From: Pseudomonas sp. B28(2017) | GTDB taxonomy: Bacteria; Pseudomonadota; Gammaproteobacteria; Pseudomonadales; Pseudomonadaceae | Direction: 5' to 3' | NCBI RefSeq assembly: GCF_002113025.1 | Contig: NZ_NEJH01000002.1 | Location: 62,001-126,000, forward strand | Length of the DNA: 64,000 nucleotides | In this document: positions 19,077 through 28,462 of the stretch, one piece after another | Position numbering within the stretch: position 1 is the stretch's first letter | How the letters are laid out: each line of letters begins with the position of its first letter | Position numbers and translations under genes: made by a program | Notes under the pieces: generated by a model | Told to the model about the DNA's origin: nothing | Database searches by the model: none | The model's input: the letters and a program-made list of their open reading frames with translations, nothing else

Positions 19077-19733
19077 TTACCGATTGGAAACCCGATACAC
19101 CCGCTCTTCAAGCCGCGTCACACCCGCTTCAAGGAACTTCCCGCTCTCGCTCAAGACATCCTGATCCTCCAGGACCTTCAATCCCCACGAAGTCCCGAAC
19201 AACCGCTGCACTTCATCATCGAGCACAGCAAATGGCGGTCCGGACATTTCAGCCTGATCGTAGTCCAGTGTGATCAACAACCCCAGAGAGCCCTTGGGCA
19301 GAATCCGCTTCAGATGCGTCGCATACCGCTCGCGCATCGATGGCGGTAACGCAATCAACGCGGCGCGATCGTAAAGCGCAGAGCAATCAGCGACATCGCC
19401 TGGTGTCAACGCAAAAAAATCTCCGCACCAAAGCTCGATGGAGCCCGCCCGATAGACGCTGAAAGGCCCTTGCTCACTGACGGCCGGATCCAGTTGATGC
19501 TCACTGAAGAAGTCCTCCACAGCCTTCTCCGACAATTCGATACCCAGGACCTCATGCCCGCAGTGCGCCAGCCACAACAGATCCAGGCTCTTGCCGCACA
19601 ACGGCACCAGCACCCGTGCGCTTTCTTCCAGGCCCAGCTGTGGCCAGAACCGTTGTAGATGTGGGTTCACCTGCGGAAGGTGAAAGCCGATCTGATTCGA
19701 CGCCCACTTCTTGTGCCAAAACTCCGGCTGCAT
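19077..19733 (-). CDS. tpm: Thiopurine S-methyltransferase (TPMT family)
   Basis: A 218-residue SAM-dependent methyltransferase, the length of the P. aeruginosa and P. syringae Tpm enzymes. The N-terminal [14 protein letters not shown] motif, [12 protein letters not shown] (SAM loop), [10 protein letters not shown] (ribose-binding acidic residue), IELWCGDFF and DRAALIALP are hallmarks. In pseudomonads it detoxifies tellurite and selenite by methylation, besides thiopurines. ATG 19733 begins the conserved MQPEFW; an upstream in-frame start would add eight residues. Convergent with htpX. Confidence 0.93.
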   Translation of the reverse strand: MQPEFWHKKWASNQIGFHLPQVNPHLQRFWPQLGLEESARVLVPLCGKSLDLLWLAHCGHEVLGIELSEKAVEDFFSEHQLDPAVSEQGPFSVYRAGSIELWCGDFFALTPGDVADCSALYDRAALIALPPSMRERYATHLKRILPKGSLGLLITLDYDQAEMSGPPFAVLDDEVQRLFGTSWGLKVLEDQDVLSESGKFLEAGVTRLEERVYRVSNR

Positions 19734-19835
19734 AATTAACCCCGAAAATTCGATCAAAACACCCTAAAACTTATATTAGATTTAGATTAATGATCTGACT
19801 GATGATGTTGCATCTTAACTCTCAGGAGCTCATTC

Positions 19836-20603
19836 ATGTTCCCCAGCCTGTACATATCCCACGGCTCCCCCATGCTCGCTCTGGAGCCCGGCGCCAGCGG
19901 GCCGGCACTCGCCCGCCTGGCCGCTGCAATACCAAAGCCCAAGGCCATCGTGATTGTGTCTGCGCACTGGGAAAGCAATGAGCTGCAGGTCAGCGGCAAT
20001 CCACAACCGGAAACCTGGCATGATTTCGGCGGCTTTCCCAAAGCCCTGTTCGAGGTCCAGTACCCCGCTCCTGGCGCCCCACAGCTGGCAGATGAGGTAG
20101 TAGAGCTGCTTAAATCCAACAACCTCCCTGCACACATCGACAGCAAACGGCCTTTCGACCATGGCGTCTGGGTGCCTTTATCGCTGATGTACCCGCAAGC
20201 AGACATCCCGATTGTGCAGGTATCACTGCCCACCCGTGGCGGCCCCGCCCTGCAGACCCGCGTTGGCCACGCGCTGGCCAGCCTGCGCGAACACGGCGTC
20301 CTGCTGATCGGCTCCGGCAGCATCACTCACAACCTGCGAGAACTGGACTGGCATGCCGGCCCCGAGAGCGTGGAGCCCTGGGCCCTGGTGTTTCGCGACT
20401 GGATGATCGAGAAGCTCGCAACGAACGACGAAGCCGCGCTGCACGACTACCGCGCACAAGCACCGAATGCCGCTCGCAACCATCCCAGCGACGAACACTT
20501 GTTGCCGCTGTACTTTGCCCGCGCCGCCGGTGGGCAGTTCAGCATTGCCCATCAGGGGTTCACCATGGGTGCGCTGGGCATGGACATTTATCGCTTCGGT
20601 TGA
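19836..20603 (+). CDS. DODA-type extradiol ring-opening dioxygenase (YgiD-like)
   Basis: A 255-residue class III extradiol dioxygenase (LigB fold) of the 4,5-DOPA dioxygenase family. Putative metal ligands are H9 (YISHGSP), His in SAHWES, His in FDHGVW and His in HPSDEHLLP. CAGGAG ends eight bases before the ATG. The physiological substrate is probably a catechol; E. coli YgiD opens L-DOPA, but no substrate can be read from this sequence. Monocistronic, ending at a terminator shared with deaD. Confidence 0.88.
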   Translation: MFPSLYISHGSPMLALEPGASGPALARLAAAIPKPKAIVIVSAHWESNELQVSGNPQPETWHDFGGFPKALFEVQYPAPGAPQLADEVVELLKSNNLPAHIDSKRPFDHGVWVPLSLMYPQADIPIVQVSLPTRGGPALQTRVGHALASLREHGVLLIGSGSITHNLRELDWHAGPESVEPWALVFRDWMIEKLATNDEAALHDYRAQAPNAARNHPSDEHLLPLYFARAAGGQFSIAHQGFTMGALGMDIYRFG

Positions 20604-20644
20604 GCGCAAACCGAGCCGCGAAGACCGCACCGCCGATTGAAAGG

Positions 20645-20676
20645 CAAAAAAAATCCCCGAACCAGTCGGGGATTTT
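20645..20676. terminator. Bidirectional terminator between dioxygenase gene and deaD
   Basis: An A run, the stem TCCCCGA (20653-20659) / TCGGGGA (20665-20671) and a T run. It can serve both converging genes. Confidence 0.88.
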
Positions 20677-20706
20677 TCATGCTCGATCAATCGGCCCGAG
20701 AGCGGA

Positions 20707-22380
20707 TCAATCTTCGCGGTAGCGACGCAGTTTCAACTGCTTGCCGGCAACACGAGTGTCCTTCAGCTTGGTCAGCAACTTCTCAAGACCATCTTCCGGC
20801 AGCTCGACGAGGCTGAAGCTGTCACGCACCTGGATGCGACCGATCGCTTCACGCGCCAGACCACCCTCGTTGAGGATGGCGCCCAGCAGGTTCTTGGCGG
20901 CGATACCGTCACGCGCGCCCAGCGCGGTACGGCAGCGTGCACGGCCTTCGCCCAGTGGCATCGGAGCACGACGCTCGCGGTCGCCACGCTCAGGGCGATC
21001 ACCGGAACGCTCTGGACGATCGCCACGCGGTGCATTGTTCGGCACCAGTGGACGCTCTTTCTCGATAGCGGCCAGGTTCAGCGCTTGACCGTTGGTAGCC
21101 TTGCGTAGCAGGGCAGCGGCCAGGGCACGCGGGCTGCAACCGATGTCGGCAGTCAGACGATCCAGCAGATCACCATGGGTCGATTCGGCCTCGGCCACCA
21201 GCGGCGACAGGCTGTTGGTCAGTTTCTTGATGCGAGCATCCAGAACGGCTTGAGCGTCCGGCAGGCGAACTTCAGCAACCTTCTGACCGGTTACACGCTC
21301 GATCACTTGCAGCATGCGGCGCTCGCGCGGAGTCACCAGCAGCAGTGCACGACCTTCGCGACCGGCACGGCCGGTACGGCCGATACGGTGAACGTAGGAT
21401 TCCGGGTCGTACGGCATGTCAACGTTGAACACGTGAGTGATGCGTGGAACGTCCAGACCACGAGCGGCAACGTCAGTCGCCACAACGATGTCCAGACGGC
21501 CATCCTTGAGGGAGTCGATCACGCGCTCACGCTGGTTCTGGGCGATGTCACCGTTCAGCGCGGCGGCTTTGTAGCCTTTGGCTTCCAGGGCACTGGCCAG
21601 ATCCAGGGTCGCTTGCTTGGTGCGTACGAACATGATCAGGGCGTCGAAATCTTCCACTTCCAGCAAGCTGAGAACGGCCGAAGTCTTCTGGTCAGCGTGA
21701 ACCAGCAGGTGAGCCTGCTCGATCGCGGTAACGGTCTGGGTCTTGCTCTGAATCTTGACGTGCTTCGGATCGCGCAGGTGGCGTTCGGCGATGGCACGGA
21801 TCGATTGAGGCAAGGTTGCCGAGAACAGTACGGTCTGACGGGTTTCCGGCATGGCCTTGAAGATGACTTCCAGGTCGTCCATGAAGCCCAGCTTGAGCAT
21901 TTCGTCGGCTTCGTCGAGAACCAGGTGGTTCACGGTCGCCAGTACTTTTTCGTCGCGACGCAGGTGGTCGCACAGACGACCCGGAGTGGCGACAACGATT
22001 TGTGCGCCATTACGGATTGCTTTCAGTTGTGGGCCCATCGGCGCGCCGCCGTAGACAGCCACAACAGTCACGCCCGGCATTTGCTTGGCGTAGGTTTCGA
22101 AAGCGGTTGCAACTTGTAGCGCCAACTCACGAGTTGGGGCCAGGATCAGAGCTTGCGGCTCGCGCTTGGACGGATCAATGCGGTGCAGAATTGGCAGAGC
22201 AAAGGCAGCGGTTTTACCGGTACCGGTTTGCGCCTGACCAATCATATCGTGACCGGCGAGAATGATCGGAATCGACTGCTGCTGAATGGCCGAAGGCTCT
22301 TCATAGCCGGTAGCGACTACTGCAGCGACAATATTGGGATGAAGTTCAAGAGCGGCGAAGCCGCCGATTTCCTGGGTCAT
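20707..22380 (-). CDS. deaD: DEAD-box ATP-dependent RNA helicase DeaD/CsdA
   Basis: A 557-residue cold-shock RNA helicase acting in ribosome assembly and mRNA decay. All core motifs are present: the Q motif around GYEEPSAIQQQ, AQTGTGKT (I), PTRELA (Ia), TPGR (Ib), DEAD (II), SAT (III), ATDVAARGLDVP (V) and HRIGRTGRAGR (VI). A Gly/Arg/Asp-rich linker (repeats of GDRPER) leads into a DbpA-type RNA-binding domain at the C-terminus. ATG 22380 starts the conserved MTQEIGGFAAL; the open frame runs well upstream but without helicase sequence. A long leader suggests post-transcriptional cold regulation. Confidence 0.95.
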   Translation of the reverse strand: MTQEIGGFAALELHPNIVAAVVATGYEEPSAIQQQSIPIILAGHDMIGQAQTGTGKTAAFALPILHRIDPSKREPQALILAPTRELALQVATAFETYAKQMPGVTVVAVYGGAPMGPQLKAIRNGAQIVVATPGRLCDHLRRDEKVLATVNHLVLDEADEMLKLGFMDDLEVIFKAMPETRQTVLFSATLPQSIRAIAERHLRDPKHVKIQSKTQTVTAIEQAHLLVHADQKTSAVLSLLEVEDFDALIMFVRTKQATLDLASALEAKGYKAAALNGDIAQNQRERVIDSLKDGRLDIVVATDVAARGLDVPRITHVFNVDMPYDPESYVHRIGRTGRAGREGRALLLVTPRERRMLQVIERVTGQKVAEVRLPDAQAVLDARIKKLTNSLSPLVAEAESTHGDLLDRLTADIGCSPRALAAALLRKATNGQALNLAAIEKERPLVPNNAPRGDRPERSGDRPERGDRERRAPMPLGEGRARCRTALGARDGIAAKNLLGAILNEGGLAREAIGRIQVRDSFSLVELPEDGLEKLLTKLKDTRVAGKQLKLRRYRED

Positions 22381-22803
22381 GGGTCTGCCTCTAAGTGCAT
22401 CCGCAAAGACCCATGCTCCAAAGCTGCGCATGCCGTGTTGAGACTCAAGAGTCGCCCTGGCAGCTTTGTCGGCGGGGATTTGCGAAAACGAATGAATGAA
22501 AAGAATCGTCAAGGAAGAGTCCGCTGGGCGGACGTGCAGCCGAAGCTGGCTTCGGGGAATTGCGCTACCTAAACGCGGCCCGGTTAAAGGCCGGCGCGCA
22601 CTATACCGGAATTCGCCAAAAAAGGGAGCTTTTTTTATCGAAAATCCGCCGGATACACCGTTGTGCCACAGGCTTTGCGAATAATCGGTCAGCCGTCTAT
22701 TTTTCAAAGGCCCGGCCTTGCGGGTGATGGCGCTAAAACGGTTCACCCTTTGCAGTGCAGACCGCCGGTCTGGCACGCCTTTCCTACCCCCGAGGGTCAC
22801 TTC
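22381..22803 (-). promoter_or_regulatory. deaD leader and divergent promoter region
   Basis: This is a 423-base gap between deaD (-) and the enoyl-CoA hydratase gene (+). On the minus strand, GGTATAGT (TATAGT at 22605-22600) is a good -10 with only a weak -35. It would give a leader of about 210 nt before the deaD start, in keeping with long cold-shock helicase leaders. No convincing small gene is seen in the gap. Confidence 0.45.
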
Positions 22804-23595
22804 ATGAATCAGCCCAGCTCCAGTCGAGTCAGCCGCGAACGGCGTGGTCATGTGTTCCTGATCGGTCTGGATCGGGTGGCCAAGCGCAACGCCTTTGACC
22901 TCGACCTGCTCAACGAATTGAGCCTGGCCTATGGCGAGTTCGAAGCCGACAGCGAGGCGCGCGTGGCGGTGGTGTTCGGTCACGGCGAGCACTTTACCGC
23001 CGGGCTCGATCTGGTCAATGCCAGCCTCACACTCGCTGAAGGCTGGCAAGTCCCCCCTGGCGGCTGCGATCCGTGGGCGGTGTTCGCAGGTCCCAGGGTC
23101 AGCAAGCCGGTAATCGTCGCCGCCCAAGGCTATTGCCTGACCATTGGCATCGAGTTGATGCTGGCCGCCGACATCAACCTGTGCGCCAGCAACACCCGGT
23201 TCGCCCAGATGGAAGTGCAGCGTGGGATCTTCCCGTTCGGCGGTGCCACCCTGCGCCTGCATCAGGTCGCCGGCTGGGGTAATGCCATGCGCTGGCTGTT
23301 GACCGGGGATGAATTCGATGCCCGGGATGCGCTGCACCTGGGCCTGGTGCAGGAAGTCATGGCCAGTGAGGACTTGCTACCCCGGGCAGTTGAACTGGCC
23401 GAGCGGATCGCCCGTCAGGCACCGCTTGGGGTGCAGGCGACGCTGATGTCGGCGCGACAGGCCCGGTATGAAGGAGAAACCGCCGCAGCGCAAGGATTGC
23501 CAGCGCTGGTCAAGAAGTTGATGGCCAGCGAGGATATCAAGGAAGGTGTGCGGTCGATGGTGGAGCGACGGCCTGGCGTGTTCAAAGGGGTTTAG
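22804..23595 (+). CDS. Enoyl-CoA hydratase/isomerase (crotonase) family protein
   Basis: A 263-residue crotonase-fold protein. Oxyanion-hole regions are visible: RVAKRNAFD, HGEHFTAGLDL and CLTIGIELMLAADINLCA, followed by FAQMEVQRGIFPFGGATLRL. In the second loop a Gly rather than Glu occupies one usual hydratase position (QRGIFPFGG), so the reaction may be isomerase- or hydratase-like; the substrate is unknown. ATG 22804 is chosen as the start of family similarity. The gene lies alone between deaD and the SpeE-like gene, as in P. aeruginosa. Confidence 0.85.
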   Translation: MNQPSSSRVSRERRGHVFLIGLDRVAKRNAFDLDLLNELSLAYGEFEADSEARVAVVFGHGEHFTAGLDLVNASLTLAEGWQVPPGGCDPWAVFAGPRVSKPVIVAAQGYCLTIGIELMLAADINLCASNTRFAQMEVQRGIFPFGGATLRLHQVAGWGNAMRWLLTGDEFDARDALHLGLVQEVMASEDLLPRAVELAERIARQAPLGVQATLMSARQARYEGETAAAQGLPALVKKLMASEDIKEGVRSMVERRPGVFKGV

Positions 23596-23662
23596 CTTTT
23601 GCAGTGGCTTTGAAGGCCCCTCCGGGCGGCGTTCCGACGAAGGGGCCCGTCCAGACAATCAA

Positions 23663-24418
23663 TCAGGTCGCCGGGCGAATGCACTTGATCAACGAATCCA
23701 GCGAATACCCCAACCGCGGTGCCAGCGCTTCGGCGCGAGCGGTCAGACCGTCCATGTCCAGTTCCTGATCCAGCTCCGACGGCACGATCAGAATCACATT
23801 GCCCTCCTTCACCGGCAGCTCCCAGTAATGTCGATGGTACAAACCACGCAACAAGGCAGCGCCCAAGGGTTTGCCATCGTCGGTAGCCCATTGATTGATG
23901 ACCAGCCAGCCCCCCGGACTCAATCGTTTCTGGCAGTTTTCCAGAAAACTCCAGGCCAGGTGCCCGACACCCGGACCGACATCGGTATAAAGGTCGACGA
24001 AAATCAGATCGGCCGACTCGGCAGTGTCGAGCAGCTCCAGCGCATCGCCAACGCGGATATAAAGGCGCGGATCGTCATCCAGCCCCAGGTACTCAATGGC
24101 CAGGCGCGGTACGTCCGGACGCAGTTCAATGGCTTCGACATCTTCCAGCGGCAGGAACTTGAGGCAGGCCTGAGTCAGCGTCCCGGCGCCGAGGCCGAGA
24201 AACAGCGCGCTTTCCGGGTGCTCATGGCACAGCGCGCCGATCAGCATCGCCCGGGTATAGTCGTATTCGAGCCAGCTCGGATCGGCGGTGAACACGCAGC
24301 TTTGCTCGATGGCATCGCCGAACTCGAGAAAACGGTAATCGGCCACTTCCAGCACACGAATCACGCCGAACTCGTCCTGTACCTCGGCGAGCAGATGCTC
24401 GACGCGCTCCTCAGTCAT
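23663..24418 (-). CDS. Spermidine synthase-like (SpeE fold) protein
   Basis: A 251-residue Rossmann-fold protein. ALFLGLGAGTLTQACLK is the nucleotide-binding glycine loop, VEAIELRPDV supplies the acidic ribose ligand, and RLYIRVGDALELL and ADLIFVDLYTD match the aminopropyltransferase/SAM fold. The gatekeeping loop of true spermidine synthases (GGGDG) is replaced by GLGAG, so polyamine synthesis is doubtful and a methyltransferase-like role is possible. Convergent with the crotonase gene; the start is ATG 24418. Confidence 0.75.
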   Translation of the reverse strand: MTEERVEHLLAEVQDEFGVIRVLEVADYRFLEFGDAIEQSCVFTADPSWLEYDYTRAMLIGALCHEHPESALFLGLGAGTLTQACLKFLPLEDVEAIELRPDVPRLAIEYLGLDDDPRLYIRVGDALELLDTAESADLIFVDLYTDVGPGVGHLAWSFLENCQKRLSPGGWLVINQWATDDGKPLGAALLRGLYHRHYWELPVKEGNVILIVPSELDQELDMDGLTARAEALAPRLGYSLDSLIKCIRPAT

Positions 24419-24568
24419 TTCATCTCCTGATCGTCACCGGGGCCGGCAACGCAATAACACCGCGTGTAGAGAGCGGCAAAGGCGAGATTGTCGGTGAAGC
24501 GACGGTAACAGGTCACGCACTAATTTGCTGATAACATGGAGGTCCGAGCGAAAACACTAGAGACCGTG

Positions 24569-25915
24569 ATGAGCCAACCCTGGAGCCCCGACAGCTGGCG
24601 CGCCCTGCCGATCCAGCAACAACCCCAATACCCCGACGCCGCGCATTTGCATCAGGTCGAGCAGACCCTGGCCAGCTATCCGCCACTGGTGTTTGCCGGT
24701 GAAGCCCGGGAGTTGCGCCGTCAGTTTGCCGAGGTGACCCAGGGCCGCGCGTTTCTGTTGCAAGGCGGCGACTGCGCCGAAAGCTTCGCAGAATTCTCCG
24801 CCGCGAAAATTCGCGACACCTTCAAGGTGCTGTTGCAGATGGCGATCGTGATGACGTTTGCCGCCGGCTGCCCGGTGGTCAAGGTCGGGCGCATGGCCGG
24901 GCAGTTCGCCAAGCCGCGCTCGGCCAACGACGAAACCATCAATGGCGTGACCCTGCCCGCCTACCGCGGTGACATCGTCAACGGCATCGGTTTCGACGAA
25001 AAAAGCCGCGTGCCGGACCCCGAGCGCCTGTTGCAGTCCTATCACCAGTCCACCGCCACCCTGAACCTGTTGCGCGCGTTCGCCCAGGGCGGGTTTGCCG
25101 ACCTGCATCAGGTGCACAAGTGGAACCTGGACTTCATCGCCAACTCGGCGCTGGCGGAAAAATACAGCCACCTGGCCGACCGCATCGATGAAACCCTGGC
25201 GTTCATGCGCGCCTGCGGCATGGACAGTTCGCCGCAGCTGCGCGAAACCAGCTTCTTCACCGCCCACGAAGCGCTGCTGCTGAACTACGAAGAAGCCTTC
25301 GTGCGTCGCGACAGCCTGACCAATGATTACTACGACTGCTCGGCCCACATGCTGTGGATCGGCGACCGCACCCGCCAGCTCGACGGTGCCCACGTCGAAT
25401 TCCTGCGCGGGGTGAACAACCCGATCGGGGTCAAGGTCGGCCCGAGCATGAACCCGGACGACCTGATTCGCCTGATCGACGTGCTCAACCCGGACAACGA
25501 CCCGGGCCGTCTGAACCTGATCGCACGGATGGGCGCGAACAAGGTCGGCGATCACCTGCCGCAGCTTATCCGCGCCGTCCAGCGTGAAGGCAAGCAGGTG
25601 CTGTGGAGTTCCGACCCGATGCACGGCAACACGATCAAGGCCAGCAGCGGCTACAAGACCCGCGACTTCGCGCAGATCCTTGGCGAGGTGAAGCAGTTCT
25701 TCCAGGTGCACGAAGCCGAAGGCAGCTATGCCGGTGGTATCCATATCGAAATGACCGGGCAGAACGTTACCGAGTGCATCGGTGGTGCGCGGCCGATTAC
25801 CGAGGACGGTTTGTCGGATCGCTACCACACCCATTGCGATCCGCGTATGAATGCCGATCAGTCACTGGAGCTGGCGTTTTTGATTGCCGAGACACTGAAA
25901 CAGGTTCGGCGCTAA
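24569..25915 (+). CDS. Class II 3-deoxy-7-phosphoheptulonate (DAHP) synthase
   Basis: A 448-residue plant-type (class II) DAHP synthase that condenses PEP with erythrose-4-phosphate in the first shikimate step. Visible motifs: [10 protein letters not shown] (metal Cys), [42 protein letters not shown] and [15 protein letters not shown]. Length equals that of P. aeruginosa PA2843. ATG 24569 is used because conserved sequence begins at [12 protein letters not shown]; an in-frame ATG at 24536 adds 11 residues. A second, unrelated class I enzyme lies at 40.1 kb. No phenazine genes are adjacent, so primary metabolism is the likely role. Confidence 0.94.
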   Translation: MSQPWSPDSWRALPIQQQPQYPDAAHLHQVEQTLASYPPLVFAGEARELRRQFAEVTQGRAFLLQGGDCAESFAEFSAAKIRDTFKVLLQMAIVMTFAAGCPVVKVGRMAGQFAKPRSANDETINGVTLPAYRGDIVNGIGFDEKSRVPDPERLLQSYHQSTATLNLLRAFAQGGFADLHQVHKWNLDFIANSALAEKYSHLADRIDETLAFMRACGMDSSPQLRETSFFTAHEALLLNYEEAFVRRDSLTNDYYDCSAHMLWIGDRTRQLDGAHVEFLRGVNNPIGVKVGPSMNPDDLIRLIDVLNPDNDPGRLNLIARMGANKVGDHLPQLIRAVQREGKQVLWSSDPMHGNTIKASSGYKTRDFAQILGEVKQFFQVHEAEGSYAGGIHIEMTGQNVTECIGGARPITEDGLSDRYHTHCDPRMNADQSLELAFLIAETLKQVRR

Positions 25916-25928
25916 ATCGCGCCGCGCC

Positions 25929-25996
25929 CTTCGCGAGCAGGCTCGCTCCCACATTGGACCGCGCTCCCCTGTGGGAGCGAGCCTGCTCACGATGGG
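25929..25996. repeat. Inverted REP doublet
   Basis: TTCGCGAGCAGGCTCGCTCC (from 25930) and GTGGGAGCGAGCCTGCTC (from 25971) face each other across about 18 bases, between the DAHP synthase and YcaQ-like genes. Confidence 0.85.
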
Positions 25997-26002
25997 GCCA
26001 AC

Positions 26003-27232
26003 TCAGTCACCGCCAATTTGTGAAAATGCCACCCGTAACCGCGCCGCACTCGCCCGCGGGCAATTCAACTGAACCTGCGCCAACCCCAGCCAATCCGCCA
26101 TCTGCCGCAGATTGACCGCCAATGCCTGCATCCCCTCGTCGTCCAGCCCGGACTCCTCTTCATGCACCGCATGCACTGCCAAACGGCCGGCCGCCCGTTC
26201 GGCGCGCAGATCGACCCGTGCGGCAATCCGTTCGTTGTGCAAAAACGGCAAAACGTAATAGCCGTAAACGCGCTTGTCCTGTGGCGTGTAGATTTCCAGC
26301 CGATAGCGGAAATCGAACAGACGCTCCGTACGGCTGCGCTCCCAGACCAGCGAATCGAACGGCGAGAGCAATGCACTGGCCGCGACTTTGCGCGGCACTT
26401 TGGGCTCGGGCAGACAATAGGCCGGTTGTCGCCAACCCTCGACTTCGCAGGTCAGCAATTCACCGGCCTCGACCAGCTCAGCCAAACGCTGGCGACTGTC
26501 TGCAGGGTTCAAGCGGAAATAGTCACGCAAGTCCTTCTCAGTACCGACACCCAAGGCCGTTGCCGCATGCCGCAACAGGCCGCGCTGGGCGTCGTCTTCA
26601 CTCAGGACAGGGTGCGCAAGAATCGCCGAAGGAATCACCCGCTCCGGCAGATCGTAGAGCCTTTCGAATCCGCGCCGTCCGGCAACGGTCACCTCACCGG
26701 CAGCGAACAGCCATTCCAGCGCATGCTTTTCCGCGCTCCAGTCCCACCAGGGCCCGGCCCGTTCCTGACGGGTCGACAGGCTCCCGGCGCCAAGCGCGCC
26801 CTGCTCCTCAACCGAAACCAGCACCCGCCGAATCGTGTCTTGCTGCTCACGCCCAAAACGCGCCAATTGCTGATAAATGTCTTCGCCACGGCTCGCACGC
26901 TGCATGCGCCAGCGCAGCAACGGGTACATGGAAAGAGGCAACAACGAGGCTTCATGGCCCCAATACTCGAATAGTGTTCGTCGACGGCCCTGACTCCAGG
27001 CAGCCTGATCGAGTAAATCGGAAGAATAATTGCCGAGGCGGGAAAACAGCGGAAGGTAGTGCGAACGCACCAATGCATTGACCGAGTCGATCTGCAAAAT
27101 GCCCAGCCGTTCGATCAGGCGATTGAGCGCAACAGCCTTGATCGCCGCTGGCGGTTGCCGCCCGTTGAACCCTTGGGCGGCCAGCGCCAGACGCCGAGCC
27201 TGTTTGAGGGTAAAGGACAATGTTGCGGGCAT
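26003..27232 (-). CDS. YcaQ/AlkX-like winged-helix DNA glycosylase family protein
   Basis: A 409-residue member of the HTH_42 (YcaQ) family. E. coli YcaQ unhooks DNA interstrand cross-links. Family landmarks include the N-terminal ARRLALAAQGF, LGILQIDSVNALVRSHYL, FEYWGHEASLLP, LLSPFDSLVWERSRTERLFDFRYR and YGYYVLPFLHNERIAARVDL. The QID motif (catalytic QxD loop in the characterised enzymes) is present. AAGGAGG with a 5-base spacer fixes the start at ATG 27232. Single gene; its 3' end meets a REP doublet. Confidence 0.85.
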   Translation of the reverse strand: MPATLSFTLKQARRLALAAQGFNGRQPPAAIKAVALNRLIERLGILQIDSVNALVRSHYLPLFSRLGNYSSDLLDQAAWSQGRRRTLFEYWGHEASLLPLSMYPLLRWRMQRASRGEDIYQQLARFGREQQDTIRRVLVSVEEQGALGAGSLSTRQERAGPWWDWSAEKHALEWLFAAGEVTVAGRRGFERLYDLPERVIPSAILAHPVLSEDDAQRGLLRHAATALGVGTEKDLRDYFRLNPADSRQRLAELVEAGELLTCEVEGWRQPAYCLPEPKVPRKVAASALLSPFDSLVWERSRTERLFDFRYRLEIYTPQDKRVYGYYVLPFLHNERIAARVDLRAERAAGRLAVHAVHEEESGLDDEGMQALAVNLRQMADWLGLAQVQLNCPRASAARLRVAFSQIGGD

Positions 27233-27296
27233 GGGTACCTCCTTGTCTGCTCGCAACCTACCTCACCGGTAAGGGGTTTGTGTAGCGTGGCATTCA

Positions 27297-27512
27297 TCAT
27301 TTATGCATCGGATCATTCCAGAACGGTTTGATCGACTCGTTCTCCACATCCGCACGGCTCATGCCGATGTCCTTGAGCGCTTCGTCGCTCAAGCTCGCCA
27401 GCAGTTCGCGCTCGCGATGCAGTTCGTACCAGCGGCCGAACTTGTGCAGCAGATCGGATATCAGGTGAATCGAGTGTTTTTCTGCACCATGGAACTCGTG
27501 TTGACCTTTCAT
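27297..27512 (-). CDS. DUF1127 domain small protein
   Basis: A 71-residue protein with the DUF1127 core, LHRERELLASLSDEALKDIG followed by MSRADV, in its second half and a His-rich N-terminus. Small DUF1127 proteins are Arg-rich and several are RNA-associated or phosphate-stress regulators in alpha-proteobacteria; the role here is unknown. It is divergent from a LysR-type regulator 95 bases away, a pairing common in pseudomonads that suggests control by that regulator. Confidence 0.85.
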   Translation of the reverse strand: MKGQHEFHGAEKHSIHLISDLLHKFGRWYELHRERELLASLSDEALKDIGMSRADVENESIKPFWNDPMHK

Positions 27513-27607
27513 CTTGTTGCCCTCCGTTTGGATGGCTCCAGTCTCGCGCCGGGTCTAAGATCAATCCAACGAATGTTTCTGATGTCACATATCTCGGAGA
27601 TTGATGG

Positions 27608-28462
27608 ATGTCCGCCTACCCGAGTATCGATACCGAAGTGTTGCGCACCTTCGTCGCCATCGCCGACCAGGGCGGCTTTACCCGCGCCGGCGAAATGGTC
27701 AACCGCACCCAGTCAGCCGTCAGCATGCAGATGAAACGACTGGAAGAAGATGTGCTTCAGCGCCAGTTGTTCCAGCGCGACGGACGGCAGGTGCGACTGA
27801 CGGCCGAAGGCCAGGTGTTGTTGGGTTATGCACGGCGGATCCTCAAACTGCACAGTGAGGTCTTCAATACCCTGCGTGAGCCCGACATGATCGGCACAGT
27901 GCGCATCGGTACGCCGGACGATTATGTGATGCGATTCCTCCCGGGGATTCTGCGCCGATTTGCCCAGTCCTACCCGCTGATTCAGATAGAAGTGCACTGC
28001 GAATCATCGAAACAGCTGTTGATGCGACAAGATCTGGACCTATCCATCGTGACCCGCGAACCCGGTAGCGAAATCGGCCAGTTGTTGCGCAAGGAACGTT
28101 TTGTCTGGGCCGAGGCGCAATGCTACAGCGCTCACGAGCAGACCCCGCTGCCGCTGGCGATGTTCAACAGTGATTGCTTCTGCCGCCTGTGGGCCTGCAA
28201 TGCCCTGGATGCCCGGGGGCGCGATTACCGGGTGGCGTACAACAGCGACAGCCTGTCGGCGATCATGGCGGTGGTCAGCGCCGGCCTGGCAGTCACCGCG
28301 CAGCTTGAAAGCCTGATCACCGCAGACATGCGCATCCTCGGTGAAGCCGAAGATCTGCCGCTGCTGCCCGAGGCCAGCATCATGCTCGTGCGCAACCTGC
28401 ATACCCCGTCACCGATCACCGAATGCCTGGCCGAACACATCATCGAAGGCTTCAAACTTTGA
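27608..28462 (+). CDS. LysR-type transcriptional regulator
   Basis: A 284-residue LTTR. The winged helix-turn-helix (about 9-68, with GGFTRAGEMVNRTQSAVSMQ) is followed by a substrate-binding domain (about 92-284). The inducer is unknown. It probably regulates the divergent DUF1127 gene and itself. Its 3' end overlaps the convergent TauE/SafE gene by 11 bases. An ATG in another frame at 27601 does not fit the family. Confidence 0.88.
   Translation: MSAYPSIDTEVLRTFVAIADQGGFTRAGEMVNRTQSAVSMQMKRLEEDVLQRQLFQRDGRQVRLTAEGQVLLGYARRILKLHSEVFNTLREPDMIGTVRIGTPDDYVMRFLPGILRRFAQSYPLIQIEVHCESSKQLLMRQDLDLSIVTREPGSEIGQLLRKERFVWAEAQCYSAHEQTPLPLAMFNSDCFCRLWACNALDARGRDYRVAYNSDSLSAIMAVVSAGLAVTAQLESLITADMRILGEAEDLPLLPEASIMLVRNLHTPSPITECLAEHIIEGFKL

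Noticed and set aside
24557..25834. 425-codon minus-strand frame opposite class II DAHP synthase
   Set aside because: Shadow with biased composition and no recognisable protein features.
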